A stretch of DNA of 64,000 bases. It comes from Abditibacteriaceae bacterium (GTDB taxonomy: Bacteria > Armatimonadota > Abditibacteriia > Abditibacteriales > Abditibacteriaceae). Position numbers and translations under genes: made by a program. Below, one piece after another: positions 1-9,386 of this stretch (positions are counted from its first letter, which is position 1; each line of letters starts with the position of its first letter). Under the pieces are notes generated by a model. The model did not search any database. It saw only the letters and a program-made list of their open reading frames with translations, and was not told the origin of the DNA. The DNA is taken from NCBI GenBank assembly GCA_019239895.1, contig JAFAZH010000012.1, positions 1-64,000 on the forward strand, read 5' to 3'.

Positions 1-1
1 A

Positions 2-2272
2 TGGCAGGTAAACCTTGGCCCTTCAATTCCCAGTTCGAGCATTGATTGTGGCTCGTATTGCCCTTATCACGACATCATCCCAGAAGTCGGCATTACTGGC
101 ACCCCCGTGATTGATCCCAGTTCCCAAACACTTTATGTGGTGGCTAAAACCCTGGAGGGAACTGCCTACTTCAATCGTCTGCACGCGCTGGATATTACGA
201 CCGGCCAGGAAAAGTTTGGGGGGCCAGTTGTGGTGCAGCCCACCGCGCCAGGAAGTGGCGATAGCAGCGCCAATGGCACGGTGAGCTTTGACCAGTATCA
301 CCAGATGAATCGCCCCGGTTTGCTGTTACTCAACGGGGTGGTTTATGTGGGCTTTGGCTCGCACGCTGATGCCCGTCCGGTGCATGGCTGGGTGGTTGGC
401 TTCAACGCCAGCACCTTACAGCAAGTGGCTGCCTTTAATACTACCGTCAATGGCTCCCTTGGCTCGGTCTGGCAGTCTGGGCATGGGTTGGTTTCGGATG
501 GTAGCAACATCTATTTCGCTACCGGCAACGGCACTTTTGATGCCTATAGCGCCGGAGCCGACTTAGGTGATAGCTTTGTGAAACTGAGCACCACCAATGG
601 CCTGACCTTAGCGGATTGGTTTACGCCTTATAATCAAGCGACTTTAGATCAGAATGATACCGACTTAGGTTCTGCCGGGCCGGTGCTGCTGCCGGGCACG
701 AATCAGCTTTTCGGCGGTGGTAAAGAGGGTTATTTCTACCTGCTCAACACCGCTAATATGGGTCATTTTCAGGCCAGTGGCGATACGCAAATCCCACAGA
801 AGTTTCTGGCCACCAACGGTCATATTCATGGCACACCGGTTATCTGGAATAGTGTTAATGGGCTGCTGGCTTATGTCTGGAGCGAAGACGATTATCTTAA
901 AGCCTTTAACTTCGCCAATGGCCTATTCCAAACCACGCCCGTTGCTCAGAGCACGATGACTGTGCCGAATGGAATGCCGGGTGGGATGTTATCTGTTTCG
1001 GCTAGTGGTGGCCTGGCGGGGACTGGCATTGTGTGGGCGGCCCATCCCTTTTCCGGGGATGCCAACACCGGCACGCGCCCCGGCATTTTACGGGCTTTTG
1101 ATGCCGCCAATGTGTCGCATGAATTGTGGAATAGTAAGCAGAACGCGACACGCGACGATTTTGGTAACTTCGCCAAGTTCTGCACGCCAACGGTGGCGAA
1201 CGGTCGAGTCTACTTGGCCACTTTCTCGAATCAATTGGTTGTTTATGGCTTGTTGCCAGTTGCGCCAGTGCCGGGTGCGCCCACTAACTTAGCCGCGACA
1301 CCGGGCAACACCCAGGTTACCCTGACCTGGACAGCCCCATCAGGTGCCGCCAGCTACACCGTAAAACGCGCGCTCTCCAGTAGTGGAACTTACACCGCTG
1401 TGGCCAGCAATGTGGCGACCACCAGTTACACCGATAATGGCCTCGTCAATGGCACGACCTATTACTACGTGGTTTCGGCTTCCAGTAGTGGCGGAGAAGG
1501 GCCTAATTCTACCTCGGTCAATACCAATCCCATAGCCGCAGCTTACGCTGTCAATTCCGGTGGCGCAGCTACTGCGCCCTATGCTGCTGATGCCTATTAT
1601 AGCGGCGGCACCGCAGCCAGCACCACTAATCCCATTGATGCCAGTGGAGTGGTAAACCCGGCTCCTCAAGCGGTTTATCAAACCGAGCGTTATGGCAACA
1701 TGACTTACACCTTCTCGAACCTGACGCCGCGTGGTTCTTATAAGGTGCGCTTGCACTTTACGGAGTTCTACTGGACATCTACCGGGCAGCGGGTTTTCCA
1801 TGTAGCCATCAATGGTACACAAGTGCTGAGCAATTTTGATGTACTGGCGGCTGCGGGTGGGCAGAATAAAGCGATTGTCAAGGAATTCACAACTGCCGCA
1901 GATAGTAGCGGCAAGATCACAATTCAATACACTACTGTCGTGGATAACGCCAAGAGCAGCGGCATTGAAATCTTCTTGCTGGGTGGCTCCGCGCCTCCCA
2001 CCATACCGGCGGCACCGACAGGACTGACGGCCACAGCAGGCACCCGTCAGGTTACACTCCGCTGGAAAGCCTCTACTGGCGCTACCAGTTATAGCGTTAA
2101 GCGTTCTACCCAAAGTGGAAGCTCTTATACTGTCATTGCCAGCAATATCACCGCTCTCAGCTATACGGACACTACGGCGCGGAGTGGCACGAAGTACTAC
2201 TATGTGGTGACCGCCAGCAACTCAGCGGGCACCAGCCCCAATTCCAACCAGGTCAGTGCCACACCACACTAA
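2..2272 (+). CDS. Secreted beta-propeller protein with FN3-malectin-FN3 tail (5' end outside window)
   Basis: The reading frame is open to the left edge, so the gene starts upstream; the GTG at 107 is internal. The first ~380 residues after that codon resemble PQQ/quinoprotein-like propellers (phrases such as GTPVIDPSSQTLYVVAKT and RLHALDITTGQEKFGGPV). Then come a fibronectin type III domain (about residues 390-475, counted from 107), a malectin-like carbohydrate-binding domain (about 480-630, YAVNSGG start, RLHFTEFYW core, GIEIF end) and a second FN3 domain up to the stop. This architecture is typical of exported proteins that bind cell-surface or environmental glycans. No catalytic residues can be named. 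The gene is followed immediately by a strong terminator. Confidence 0.8.
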   Translation, partial: WQVNLGPSIPSSSIDCGSYCPYHDIIPEVGITGTPVIDPSSQTLYVVAKTLEGTAYFNRLHALDITTGQEKFGGPVVVQPTAPGSGDSSANGTVSFDQYHQMNRPGLLLLNGVVYVGFGSHADARPVHGWVVGFNASTLQQVAAFNTTVNGSLGSVWQSGHGLVSDGSNIYFATGNGTFDAYSAGADLGDSFVKLSTTNGLTLADWFTPYNQATLDQNDTDLGSAGPVLLPGTNQLFGGGKEGYFYLLNTANMGHFQASGDTQIPQKFLATNGHIHGTPVIWNSVNGLLAYVWSEDDYLKAFNFANGLFQTTPVAQSTMTVPNGMPGGMLSVSASGGLAGTGIVWAAHPFSGDANTGTRPGILRAFDAANVSHELWNSKQNATRDDFGNFAKFCTPTVANGRVYLATFSNQLVVYGLLPVAPVPGAPTNLAATPGNTQVTLTWTAPSGAASYTVKRALSSSGTYTAVASNVATTSYTDNGLVNGTTYYYVVSASSSGGEGPNSTSVNTNPIAAAYAVNSGGAATAPYAADAYYSGGTAASTTNPIDASGVVNPAPQAVYQTERYGNMTYTFSNLTPRGSYKVRLHFTEFYWTSTGQRVFHVAINGTQVLSNFDVLAAAGGQNKAIVKEFTTAADSSGKITIQYTTVVDNAKSSGIEIFLLGGSAPPTIPAAPTGLTATAGTRQVTLRWKASTGATSYSVKRSTQSGSSYTVIASNITALSYTDTTARSGTKYYYVVTASNSAGTSPNSNQVSATPH

Positions 2273-2303
2273 GACGCACAGTTAAACTTGCTCTTGATCT
2301 CTA

Positions 2304-2340
2304 ACAGGGATGCACTCAATGTGCATCCCTGTTGTATTTT
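2304..2340 (+). terminator. Rho-independent terminator after the malectin/FN3 gene
   Basis: A perfect 12-bp stem (2304-2315 with 2321-2332), a 5-nt loop and a T-rich tail (TGTATTTT). It lies 32 bp after the stop codon at 2272. Confidence 0.9.
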
Positions 2341-2422
2341 ATTGCTTACAGAGTAGAGGGTAAGGCGAGGCATTAACTTGGTGGCTGATGGCGTTGTACG
2401 GTAGGATATTTTAAGGAAGTTT

Positions 2423-3028
2423 ATGAATATTCTTTTTGTCTGTTCCGGCAATACCTGCCGCTCTCCTTTAGCAGTCGCGGCCTGGCAAGCTTTCGCAGTG
2501 CCGTCGCTGCAAGCCTCGGCCAGAACCGCCGATGCCGAGGTACCGCAATTGCCCGCTATCAGTGTGAGTTCTGCCGGTCTCACGGCTTATGATGGTGCGC
2601 CAGCGTCCCATTACACCTGTGCCATAGCACGTGACTGGGGAGTGGATTTGAGCCAGCACCTCTCGCGGCGGCTGACCGCAGAAATGGTGGCCGAAGCACA
2701 ATTAGTCTGTACCATGACCACCGACCAGGCGGCAACAGTGCGCCTGCGCTTTGCAGTTGACCCTCAAGACGTGCTGCTATTGGGAGATTTTGCTCCTGAA
2801 ACAGAAGACCTGCTCCGCCGTTTGACCGATAGCATGGAGCTTGCGCCTATGGATGAAGCAACGCCAGATGAAGCCAGGCGAGAGCATCATTCAATTCTTG
2901 ACCCTTACGGTGGCTCAGTCGAAGCCTACCAAACCTGCGCCGCTCAAATCCGCGCCGCTGTTTTAGGCTTGGTCCAATCGTTGTGCGAAGGCACCATCCC
3001 CAATTTAAAAGAGGACAAAGGTGCTTAA
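2423..3028 (+). CDS. Low-molecular-weight protein tyrosine/arginine phosphatase family
   Basis: LMW-PTP-family phosphatase that removes phosphate from protein tyrosine or arginine through a cysteinyl-phosphate intermediate. The P-loop CX5R(S) is visible at the N-terminus (CSGNTCRS, catalytic Cys7, Arg13). The general-acid Asp sits in the usual DPYGGS motif near residue 160. At 201 residues it is longer than the usual 140-165, with extra sequence between residues 25 and 45 and at the C-terminus. The ATG is preceded by AAGGA at 5-nt spacing. Its stop overlaps the next gene by 8 bp, so the two are probably co-transcribed. In other bacteria such enzymes often sit with envelope or polysaccharide genes, which fits kdsD downstream. 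Confidence 0.88.
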   Translation: MNILFVCSGNTCRSPLAVAAWQAFAVPSLQASARTADAEVPQLPAISVSSAGLTAYDGAPASHYTCAIARDWGVDLSQHLSRRLTAEMVAEAQLVCTMTTDQAATVRLRFAVDPQDVLLLGDFAPETEDLLRRLTDSMELAPMDEATPDEARREHHSILDPYGGSVEAYQTCAAQIRAAVLGLVQSLCEGTIPNLKEDKGA

Positions 3029-3923
3029 GAGAAGTGCCCGTAGCAGATGGTTGACCCTAATTGCGTGCAGCCTGAGCGCCGGATTTGCGGGTTGTAATGC
3101 GCCTCAAGAGGCAGGTTCTGGCAAGGTAGCCTTTTCGCCCGTGTTGCGCAACGCGGCGCGGGCTGTCCTGGTGGGACGGGCTTATGATCGCGTTGTAAAA
3201 GCGGGTCAAGACGACGATAGCGCGGCCCTGGATTCGGCTTATGCCGAATTACAACATTTGGGTGCCGTGGACAGGCAAGCCACATCTCTGGCCCACATGG
3301 CGGCTGAACAGGCTGTCACACAAGCATCGCACTTAGATATGGATGCAGAAAAGTTAGAAGGTGCAGCCCGTGACCTGCAACGCACCTATGCGGCGACGCT
3401 TTATCGCCGTGCTTTGCATTTAGAACCCGATTACAACTCGACTGACCCCAATAATTTAAATGCCCTTGGCTATTTTCTGGCCGAGCGTGGGACGACTGCC
3501 GCTGATTTTAAAGAGTCGGAACGTTTAGTGCGCCGCTCTCTGCAACTCTGGGATCAGCAGATTGCCGAGGCCGATAAAGCTGGCCTATCGCCTTTAGATA
3601 ATTTACTGGGTCAAGCCAACCTGTTGAAGCTGGAACGGGCTATCACGCGTGATTCACTGGCCTGGGCTTTATATCGTCAGGGCCAGTATGAACAAGCCCG
3701 CCGCGAGCAAGAAGATGCGGTCAACGAAGCTAAAACCGAGTCCGCTAAGGGCATTGCTAAGATGGATCCTGAACTTTATTATCATCTGGGTGAAATCTAT
3801 CGTGCCCTAAACCGTACCGAAGACGCTAAACAGCAGTATCAAGCCGCGCTAAAGTTAGACGCGAATCACCAAGCCAGCAAGCAGGCATTATTAAATATCA
3901 CTGGTTCCAAAGTTGAAAGATAA
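3021..3923 (+). CDS. TPR-containing lipoprotein
   Basis: Begins with GTG at 3021 inside the end of the phosphatase gene, with GAGGA just upstream. The N-terminus has basic residues, a hydrophobic stretch and a lipobox-like FAGC, so Cys25 is the likely lipidated residue. The C-terminal half is alpha-helical with tetratricopeptide-type repeats; the clearest runs from DPELYYHLGEIYRAL to ALKLDANHQASKQALL (about residues 250-293). TPR lipoproteins usually act as scaffolds for envelope assembly; no specific partner is visible. The position between an LMW phosphatase and kdsD suggests an envelope role (inference). Confidence 0.75.
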   Translation: MLKRSARSRWLTLIACSLSAGFAGCNAPQEAGSGKVAFSPVLRNAARAVLVGRAYDRVVKAGQDDDSAALDSAYAELQHLGAVDRQATSLAHMAAEQAVTQASHLDMDAEKLEGAARDLQRTYAATLYRRALHLEPDYNSTDPNNLNALGYFLAERGTTAADFKESERLVRRSLQLWDQQIAEADKAGLSPLDNLLGQANLLKLERAITRDSLAWALYRQGQYEQARREQEDAVNEAKTESAKGIAKMDPELYYHLGEIYRALNRTEDAKQQYQAALKLDANHQASKQALLNITGSKVER

Positions 3924-3965
3924 ACCTCTGGCAATAGGCAATAAGCTTAGTCGTTATCAATAATC

Positions 3966-4946
3966 ATGTCCGATAAGAGCGTTTTAGAAGCAGCCCGCGC
4001 CTTGTTTCAATTAGAGAGTGAGGCGATTGCGCGTTTATCCGAGCGCCTGGATGCGCGTTTTGAGCAGGCGGTGGCACTGCTCCTCAGCTGTCAGGGGCGA
4101 GTGGTGGTGACAGGCATCGGCAAGAGCGGCGCGATTGGACGGAAAATCGCTTCGACGTTAGCTTCTACGGGCACGCCTGCGCTGTTTTTGCACGCGGCGG
4201 AAGGGCTACATGGCGATTTAGGGATGGTGACGCCGGGTGATGTTTTAATCGCCATTTCCTACACGGGCCGCACCGACGAACTAACCAGCATTTTGCCAGT
4301 CGTGAAGGAAATGGGCGTTCCTGTTATCGCTATCACCGGCAATGCCCGTGCTTATCTGGCAGCCCAGGCGGATGTCATGCTCGATATTGCGGTAGAAAAG
4401 GAGGCGTGCCCCTTGAACCTCGCGCCTACGACTTCCACGGTAGCAGCTTTAGCGATGGGCGATGCCTTGGCGATTTGCGCGATGCAGTTGCGTCAATTTA
4501 CCCCGGAGAAGTTCGCCCGTTTTCATCCTGGCGGAGCTTTGGGTCGTGACCTGAAATTGCAGGTGGGAGAATTGATGCGCACAGGAGAGCGTTTGGCCCA
4601 GGTGCCTGCCACAGCGACGGTGCGAGCCGCGATGCAAGCTATCACCGCAGCCCAGGAAGGCGCAGTTGTAATCGTAACCAGCGCAGGCACTTTAGCAGGT
4701 TACTTGACTGATGGTGATGTGCGACGGCGGCTTCTTGATTGCGATGAACCTAAAACTCTGCTGGATGCCCCGGTTGCTACGATTATGACACATAACCCCC
4801 TCACTTTTGCTCCTGACACCCTGGCCAGTACTGCGCTAAGGGCCTTACAAGAGCGTAGCGTTGATGATGCGCCTGTCGTAGATCAAAACAATGTGCCAGT
4901 GGGTATTCTTGATGTGCAAGAATTATTACGTGCGGGCCTGTTGTGA
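3966..4946 (+). CDS. kdsD: D-arabinose 5-phosphate isomerase (SIS + two CBS domains)
   Basis: KdsD/GutQ/KpsF family enzyme interconverting D-ribulose 5-phosphate and D-arabinose 5-phosphate, the first step towards Kdo for lipopolysaccharide. An N-terminal SIS sugar-phosphate domain (about 1-190) contains GIGKSG (51-55), SYTGRTDE and the HPGGALGRDL signature. Two CBS domains follow (about 205-326). Length (326) is normal for the family. It is the last gene of the 2423-4946 run and ends at a bidirectional terminator. Kdo synthesis implies an outer membrane with LPS-like glycolipid. Assignment to kdsD rather than gutQ rests on general similarity only. Confidence 0.9.
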   Translation: MSDKSVLEAARALFQLESEAIARLSERLDARFEQAVALLLSCQGRVVVTGIGKSGAIGRKIASTLASTGTPALFLHAAEGLHGDLGMVTPGDVLIAISYTGRTDELTSILPVVKEMGVPVIAITGNARAYLAAQADVMLDIAVEKEACPLNLAPTTSTVAALAMGDALAICAMQLRQFTPEKFARFHPGGALGRDLKLQVGELMRTGERLAQVPATATVRAAMQAITAAQEGAVVIVTSAGTLAGYLTDGDVRRRLLDCDEPKTLLDAPVATIMTHNPLTFAPDTLASTALRALQERSVDDAPVVDQNNVPVGILDVQELLRAGLL

Positions 4947-4969
4947 AGTAGGCCCAGCCAATGAGAGAC

Positions 4970-5017
4970 AACAAAAGCTGTGGCCTATGCATAATTGCAT
5001 AGGCCACAGCTTTTGTT
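4970..5017. terminator. Bidirectional terminator between convergent kdsD and NlpC/P60 genes
   Basis: Perfect 22-bp inverted repeat (4970-4991 with 4996-5017) with a TAAT loop. The A-rich left end and T-rich right end let it terminate transcription from both sides. Confidence 0.92.
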
Positions 5018-5033
5018 ACTTTTCAGTTGCTTG

Positions 5034-5061
5034 AATCCGTAACCAGAAATCTACAATCCGC
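5034..5061. repeat. Degenerate heptamer array, AATCCGC family
   Basis: Four 7-base units in register (AATCCGT, AACCAGA, AATCTAC, AATCCGC). They end 2 bp from the stop codon of the NlpC/P60 gene on the minus strand. The same unit occurs four times without variation at 63592-63619. Confidence 0.7.
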
Positions 5062-5063
5062 AA

Positions 5064-7208
5064 TTACTTCACGCGTCGTGCGCCGTAATACTTCCCGGCG
5101 TAGTAGGGTTCAGAAAGTAAGTCTGTGGTGACGCCGCGTCCACTATTGGCAGCGTGGATAAAGCGGCCATTGCCCATATAAATGCCGACGTGCGAGATGC
5201 CGCGCTTGTAAGTGTTAGCGAAAAGCAACACATCGCCTGGCTGCAATTGCGCTTTGTCCACAGCTTGCCCATAATGGGCATAGCCACTGGCCGTGCGGGG
5301 CGGATTATAACCGCGCTGGCGCAAGAGATAATACAGCAAGCCGGAACAATCAAAGCCGCGACCCGGCGACTGGGCACCGCGAATATAGGGGTAACCGCGA
5401 TAAGTCATGGCTCCATCCACGAGGGTTTGTCCCAGGCGAGCATGATTCATAGACGCCTTGAGATAATCACGCGGCGAGCCGCCACGCGACGGCTGAGCAT
5501 TGCTTCTGGTCTGATGAATGGGCTGCACCTTAGCCGGGGCAACAGGAACCAATGGGGATACCTTATGCGTAGTATCCAGACTCGACGGGGATACAATGGC
5601 ATTGGTGCCACTGGGCAGGGTCGGCGGTGTAGCACTCTGAGTTGGCTGGTTGTTACTGGTGGGCTGATTCTTGGAATGCTCGGCCATGAATGCGTCACGA
5701 GCGCGCATTAGCTCCGCGGGAGAAATGGGGGCCAGTTGTGGTGAGACAGCAGGCGGCACCATCGTTGCCGGATTACCCATTTGAGCACGCAGCCGTTCCC
5801 TCCGTACATCCTTAACATGTTGCCGCCACTGCGCCGCTGCCAGACGCCGCTGCTGGCGGGGTGATAGTGGTTTAGCTGCCGGCTTAGGCTGCGCTTGCGC
5901 CACAGTGACAGGAGCGTGAATTGGCGCAGCTTTGGCCATTTGAGGCTTAACTGGCTGGGGCTGGGCCACTTTCGCGGGTGCGGCTGCTTTAATAACCTTG
6001 GCCACGGTTTTTGGCACCCTGGGCTGATTGACCTTCTGCACCTTGGGGTGCGAAACACGCCGTGTTGTCGCCAGAGCTTTAGCAGTCGCTGGTTTGGTGG
6101 TCTGCTTCCCCTTCGCCGATGTTGCCCCTGATGGTGTGGCTGCTACGGCTGCATTAGTTGGCTGAGTGGTCGGGGCTGCATCGCTATTCGGCGCGGGGGT
6201 GCTGTCGGGTGTGGCCCTAGATGCCGGTGTTTTATCATCCGCATTATTTGAAGTGGTAGCCCCATTGACTGTTTCCTGGCGGTGTGAAGGGGCCAGCGAC
6301 GGAGAAAAGCGGACAGTGCCGACTTCGTTCATATCGGTTAGTGGCATCTCCGGCCCACCGATTGTTCCCGCCCGCCCTCTGCCTATATCCCGTCGGGCAT
6401 AACGCTCTGGCACTGTGGAGACGGTGGACACTTGCGCGGTATCTTTGCCCTGAGCTTTGGTTGTGCCAGGCACGGCAGCGACCCTGGGGGCAGTTTTAGC
6501 AGCAGACTTGCTGGCAACTTTGACCATTGATTTGGTCTTTTTCGGAGCCGGGGCAGCGGCTACTACCACTCCCGCTTTTTCCAGGCTGTGTGCTGCGCCA
6601 GGGGCTTTATAAAGTGCATACTGGCGTTTAAGCAAGTTCGCTGGCCCATACATAGTTTGATTGGCCGTGCGGTCACTGGCCTCTTTCGCCTTGCAATGGG
6701 ATAATTCCTGGATTTTAGGTGTATCCGGCGAATTGATATAGCTGTGGTAGACCCAGCCGAAAACGTGGTCGGGCGTCTCAACCCGATACCAACCATCGAA
6801 TTTGCCCCACACAAAAAGCTTGGTGTGCTTGCTGACCTTGGCGACCGGAGCCGTCAGAGCACCGGGGCGCGAGCGTAGATAAGTCTGTGCGCCGCTCGTC
6901 CACCCCCAGACGCCAGTTGGTTTCTCTGCGGTAGTTTGAGCGGGCGTATTTTTCTGATTGGGTTTTTTGGCTAAGCTTACTGCGGTGTGGGAAAAAGCCG
7001 CCGCCGCTAAAGAAACAGCTAAAGTGCCGGTGCGCCGCGAAGAATGGCGGGCAGTACGGTGGCGAATCGCTTGAGAACTATGGATTTTATGAGGTTGATG
7101 TAAGGGCTGGATGGGGTGGGACGGACTCGTTTGATGGGACTTAGAACCGTGGCGCTTAGACGCTGGTGTCTCGTGCATTCCGTGGTGCCTCTGGCGAGTG
7201 AAAGGCAT
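5064..7208 (-). CDS. NlpC/P60 peptidoglycan endopeptidase with SH3b domain and long low-complexity linker
   Basis: Exported cell-wall hydrolase of about 714 residues. The frame is open further upstream, but ATG at 7208 has an ideal AAGGAG six bases before it. A His/Ser/Arg-rich N-terminus precedes a hydrophobic segment (TLAVSLAAAAFSHTAVSLA). An SH3b-like domain follows (about 97-170, GWYRVETPDHVFGWVYHSYI), then some 400 residues rich in Ala, Pro, Lys and Thr. The C-terminal NlpC/P60 domain (about 594-714) has Cys in FDCSGL (~621), His in SHVGIY (~673) and a third polar residue in FIHAAN (~685). It probably cuts gamma-D-Glu-diaminopimelate links. The linker may span the periplasm or wall. Confidence 0.9.
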   Translation of the reverse strand: MPFTRQRHHGMHETPASKRHGSKSHQTSPSHPIQPLHQPHKIHSSQAIRHRTARHSSRRTGTLAVSLAAAAFSHTAVSLAKKPNQKNTPAQTTAEKPTGVWGWTSGAQTYLRSRPGALTAPVAKVSKHTKLFVWGKFDGWYRVETPDHVFGWVYHSYINSPDTPKIQELSHCKAKEASDRTANQTMYGPANLLKRQYALYKAPGAAHSLEKAGVVVAAAPAPKKTKSMVKVASKSAAKTAPRVAAVPGTTKAQGKDTAQVSTVSTVPERYARRDIGRGRAGTIGGPEMPLTDMNEVGTVRFSPSLAPSHRQETVNGATTSNNADDKTPASRATPDSTPAPNSDAAPTTQPTNAAVAATPSGATSAKGKQTTKPATAKALATTRRVSHPKVQKVNQPRVPKTVAKVIKAAAPAKVAQPQPVKPQMAKAAPIHAPVTVAQAQPKPAAKPLSPRQQRRLAAAQWRQHVKDVRRERLRAQMGNPATMVPPAVSPQLAPISPAELMRARDAFMAEHSKNQPTSNNQPTQSATPPTLPSGTNAIVSPSSLDTTHKVSPLVPVAPAKVQPIHQTRSNAQPSRGGSPRDYLKASMNHARLGQTLVDGAMTYRGYPYIRGAQSPGRGFDCSGLLYYLLRQRGYNPPRTASGYAHYGQAVDKAQLQPGDVLLFANTYKRGISHVGIYMGNGRFIHAANSGRGVTTDLLSEPYYAGKYYGARRVK

Positions 7209-7550
7209 GTATTCTCCTTTTTGGCTCGTTGCTGGTCGCTCGGTGACGAGGCTGTCAAATATTTCAGGACAACTCATCGCGGCAACAATTTAAATTTAAT
7301 TAGGCAGGGTCTTAGGACATTTAACTGCGCGTTTAACTAAGACCTCTCCTAAATCTGATAACGCTAATACGACAACGCTGACCGGATCGAAATCTCGATA
7401 AGGGTCAGCGCAATGCTTTCTATTCTAAACCACCTGCCCCTGAATGTCAAACTAGAGGCAGGCTGAAAGTTCACCGGAACGACCACTGAATGAGCAGTTT
7501 TAGAGTATAATCACGCCATTCAATCCTACTCTATAATAGGTGAATAGACT
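7209..7550. other. Divergent intergenic region between NlpC/P60 and comF
   Basis: 342 bp without a credible gene. It holds the divergent promoters. On the comF side two TATAAT hexamers occur (7506-7511 and 7532-7537), neither with a convincing -35. An 8-bp stem (7376-7383 with 7403-7410) encloses a small ATCG/CGAT hairpin. Nothing else recognised. Confidence 0.5.
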
Positions 7551-8336
7551 ATGAGCCAGGCTGCCTCCCATCTGCTGCATACCCTCTATAATTCGGCCCT
7601 GGATGCCGTCTTTCCACCGCGTTGCGCCGGGTGTCAGATGTGGAGTAAAGAGCTGTTTTGCCCGCTTTGTCAGCCACTACTCAAGCCGATCCAGCCGCCA
7701 TTTTGTGCCCTTTGCGGTCACCCATTCGATCCTTTAGCGCATTCGGCCTCGGTGTGTGCTGAGTGTCGTGATAATCGCTATCACCAAGCCCCAGCCTTTA
7801 AAATCCTGCGCTCGGTTTATGAATTTGAAGAGCCAGTGCGCGAGGCTGTGCATCGGCTTAAATACGGGGATAAAATCGCACTGGCTCAACCCTTAGCCCG
7901 GCTGCTCCACAACTATCTGCGTCAGCCACCCGTGCAGGATGCGCCTAAACTCCCACCAATTCCGCATGACCAACTGGCTTTACTCATTCCGGTGCCGCTG
8001 CATCCCTGGCGGCATTACCGGCGCGGCTATAATCAAAGCACTCTTTTAGCACGAGCATTAGGCCAACTGATGCAGGTACCAGTAGGGGAGATATTGCGCC
8101 GCACCCGCCACACCACACCGCAAGTCGAATTGTCAGCTAAAAACCGTATGGAAAATGTGCGCGGCGCATTTGCCCTGGATGAAGCTATGGTGAAGAAGCT
8201 AACTCCTGGCGGTGGGCCGATGTTGCTGTTAGATGATGTCTGCACCACGGGTTCAACCTTACGCGAATGTGCGGGGGTGTTGAAAAAGTTTGGGTTCAAA
8301 GAGGTTTATGCTCTTACGTTGGCACGGCAGTTGTAA
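7551..8336 (+). CDS. comF: ComF family phosphoribosyltransferase-like protein
   Basis: ComF-type protein of 261 residues. A double zinc ribbon lies at the N-terminus (CxxC pairs in PPRCAGC, FCPLC, FCALCGH and CAEC). A type I phosphoribosyltransferase domain follows, with the PRPP-binding loop LLLDDVCTTGSTL near residue 225. In naturally competent bacteria ComF acts in DNA uptake; in others (GntX) its role is less clear. The ATG has AGGTG eight bases upstream and a TATAAT immediately before that, so the leader may be very short. No other competence genes are visible nearby. Confidence 0.87.
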   Translation: MSQAASHLLHTLYNSALDAVFPPRCAGCQMWSKELFCPLCQPLLKPIQPPFCALCGHPFDPLAHSASVCAECRDNRYHQAPAFKILRSVYEFEEPVREAVHRLKYGDKIALAQPLARLLHNYLRQPPVQDAPKLPPIPHDQLALLIPVPLHPWRHYRRGYNQSTLLARALGQLMQVPVGEILRRTRHTTPQVELSAKNRMENVRGAFALDEAMVKKLTPGGGPMLLLDDVCTTGSTLRECAGVLKKFGFKEVYALTLARQL

Positions 8337-8432
8337 GGGAGGGAGTAGATGAATTGGTGAGTCGTCAGTAACCTCAATTATCTTTACTCCCTAAATCTCC
8401 CTGAGTCGAGATGACCGGGAGAGATTGTTATT

Positions 8433-9386
8433 ATGAATAAACCAATGATTGTCATATTGAACCCGGCATCTGGCTCAGTAGATGAGAATTATCGCCCCCA
8501 GATCGAAAAAGCTTTGCAAATTCGTGGGGCTGAGTTTGAAGTGCGTGAGACCACCAAGGAAAAGGGCGGCGGCGAATTGGCGGCAGAGGCGGTACGTGAA
8601 GGCGCAACACATCTCGTGGCCTGTGGTGGTGATGGCACCGTGATGGCGATTGTCAATGGTATTGGCAAAAATGATCCCGGCAGTGAATCTCAAGCCCAGC
8701 CATCCCAGGTAACGCTCTCTATTATCCCTGGCGGCACCGCCAACCTATTAGCGGCAGCCCTCGATATTCCGACAACTATTGATGAAGCCGTGGCAGTAGC
8801 GGTAGCTGGTGAAGACCGAGAGATTGATTTAGGGTGTTGTGGCGAGCATCTATTTGCCCTGGGATTAGGTCTGGGCCTGACAGAACGGCTGGTCTCGCAA
8901 GCCAGCGCGCAGCAAAAAGAGAAGTTCGGTAAATTAGCCTATGCTATCGCCATGCTCAAAGAATTAGGCGCACGGCCTCATACTTTTAGCTTTAAGTTGG
9001 ACGATAAACGCTCGCGCCGCGCCAAAGGGGTGGCGATTGTCATCGCTAATGCCGGGGAAATTGGCGGCGGAGTGCGCTTTGCCCCGCGCGCCAAGATGGA
9101 TGATGGCCTTTTGGATTTATGTATCCTGCACCGCTTCTACTTCCGCGATTTTCTGCGCATGGCAATACGCGGTTTGTTAGGCCAATTACAGCAAGACCGC
9201 GCTGTCTCATTTTTTCAGGCCCGTCGCGTCGAAATTCGTAGCGATCCCCCGCTTGATTTACAAATAGATGGTGAAGAAGTGGATAAAGAAGTGCCTCTTG
9301 TCGCCGAAGTCAAACCCAAAGCCTTGCGTGTCCGTGTTCCCGTGCCTAAGCAGGGCGAAACAAACGAAAATATGAAGAAAGGATGA
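8433..9386 (+). CDS. Diacylglycerol/lipid kinase family protein (DagK/YegS type)
   Basis: Lipid kinase of the DAGK catalytic superfamily, 317 residues. Motifs: N-terminal NPASGS nucleotide-binding loop, GGDGT near residue 68, IPGGTANLLA near 100, a C-terminal sandwich domain with DDGLLDLCI, and the LQIDGE motif. Such enzymes phosphorylate diacylglycerol or related lipids at the membrane; substrate cannot be read from sequence. The stop codon (TGA, 9384-9386) lies inside a GGATGAA heptamer array, so the last residues (MKKG) are encoded by the repeat. Confidence 0.9.
   Translation: MNKPMIVILNPASGSVDENYRPQIEKALQIRGAEFEVRETTKEKGGGELAAEAVREGATHLVACGGDGTVMAIVNGIGKNDPGSESQAQPSQVTLSIIPGGTANLLAAALDIPTTIDEAVAVAVAGEDREIDLGCCGEHLFALGLGLGLTERLVSQASAQQKEKFGKLAYAIAMLKELGARPHTFSFKLDDKRSRRAKGVAIVIANAGEIGGGVRFAPRAKMDDGLLDLCILHRFYFRDFLRMAIRGLLGQLQQDRAVSFFQARRVEIRSDPPLDLQIDGEEVDKEVPLVAEVKPKALRVRVPVPKQGETNENMKKG

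Noticed and set aside
1340-2113. 257-codon minus-strand frame opposite the FN3/malectin region
   Set aside because: No recognisable domain and no Shine-Dalgarno; the sense strand encodes clear FN3 and malectin domains.
5154-5711. 185-codon plus-strand frame opposite the NlpC/P60 domain
   Set aside because: Shadow of a gene with complete Cys/His catalytic motifs.
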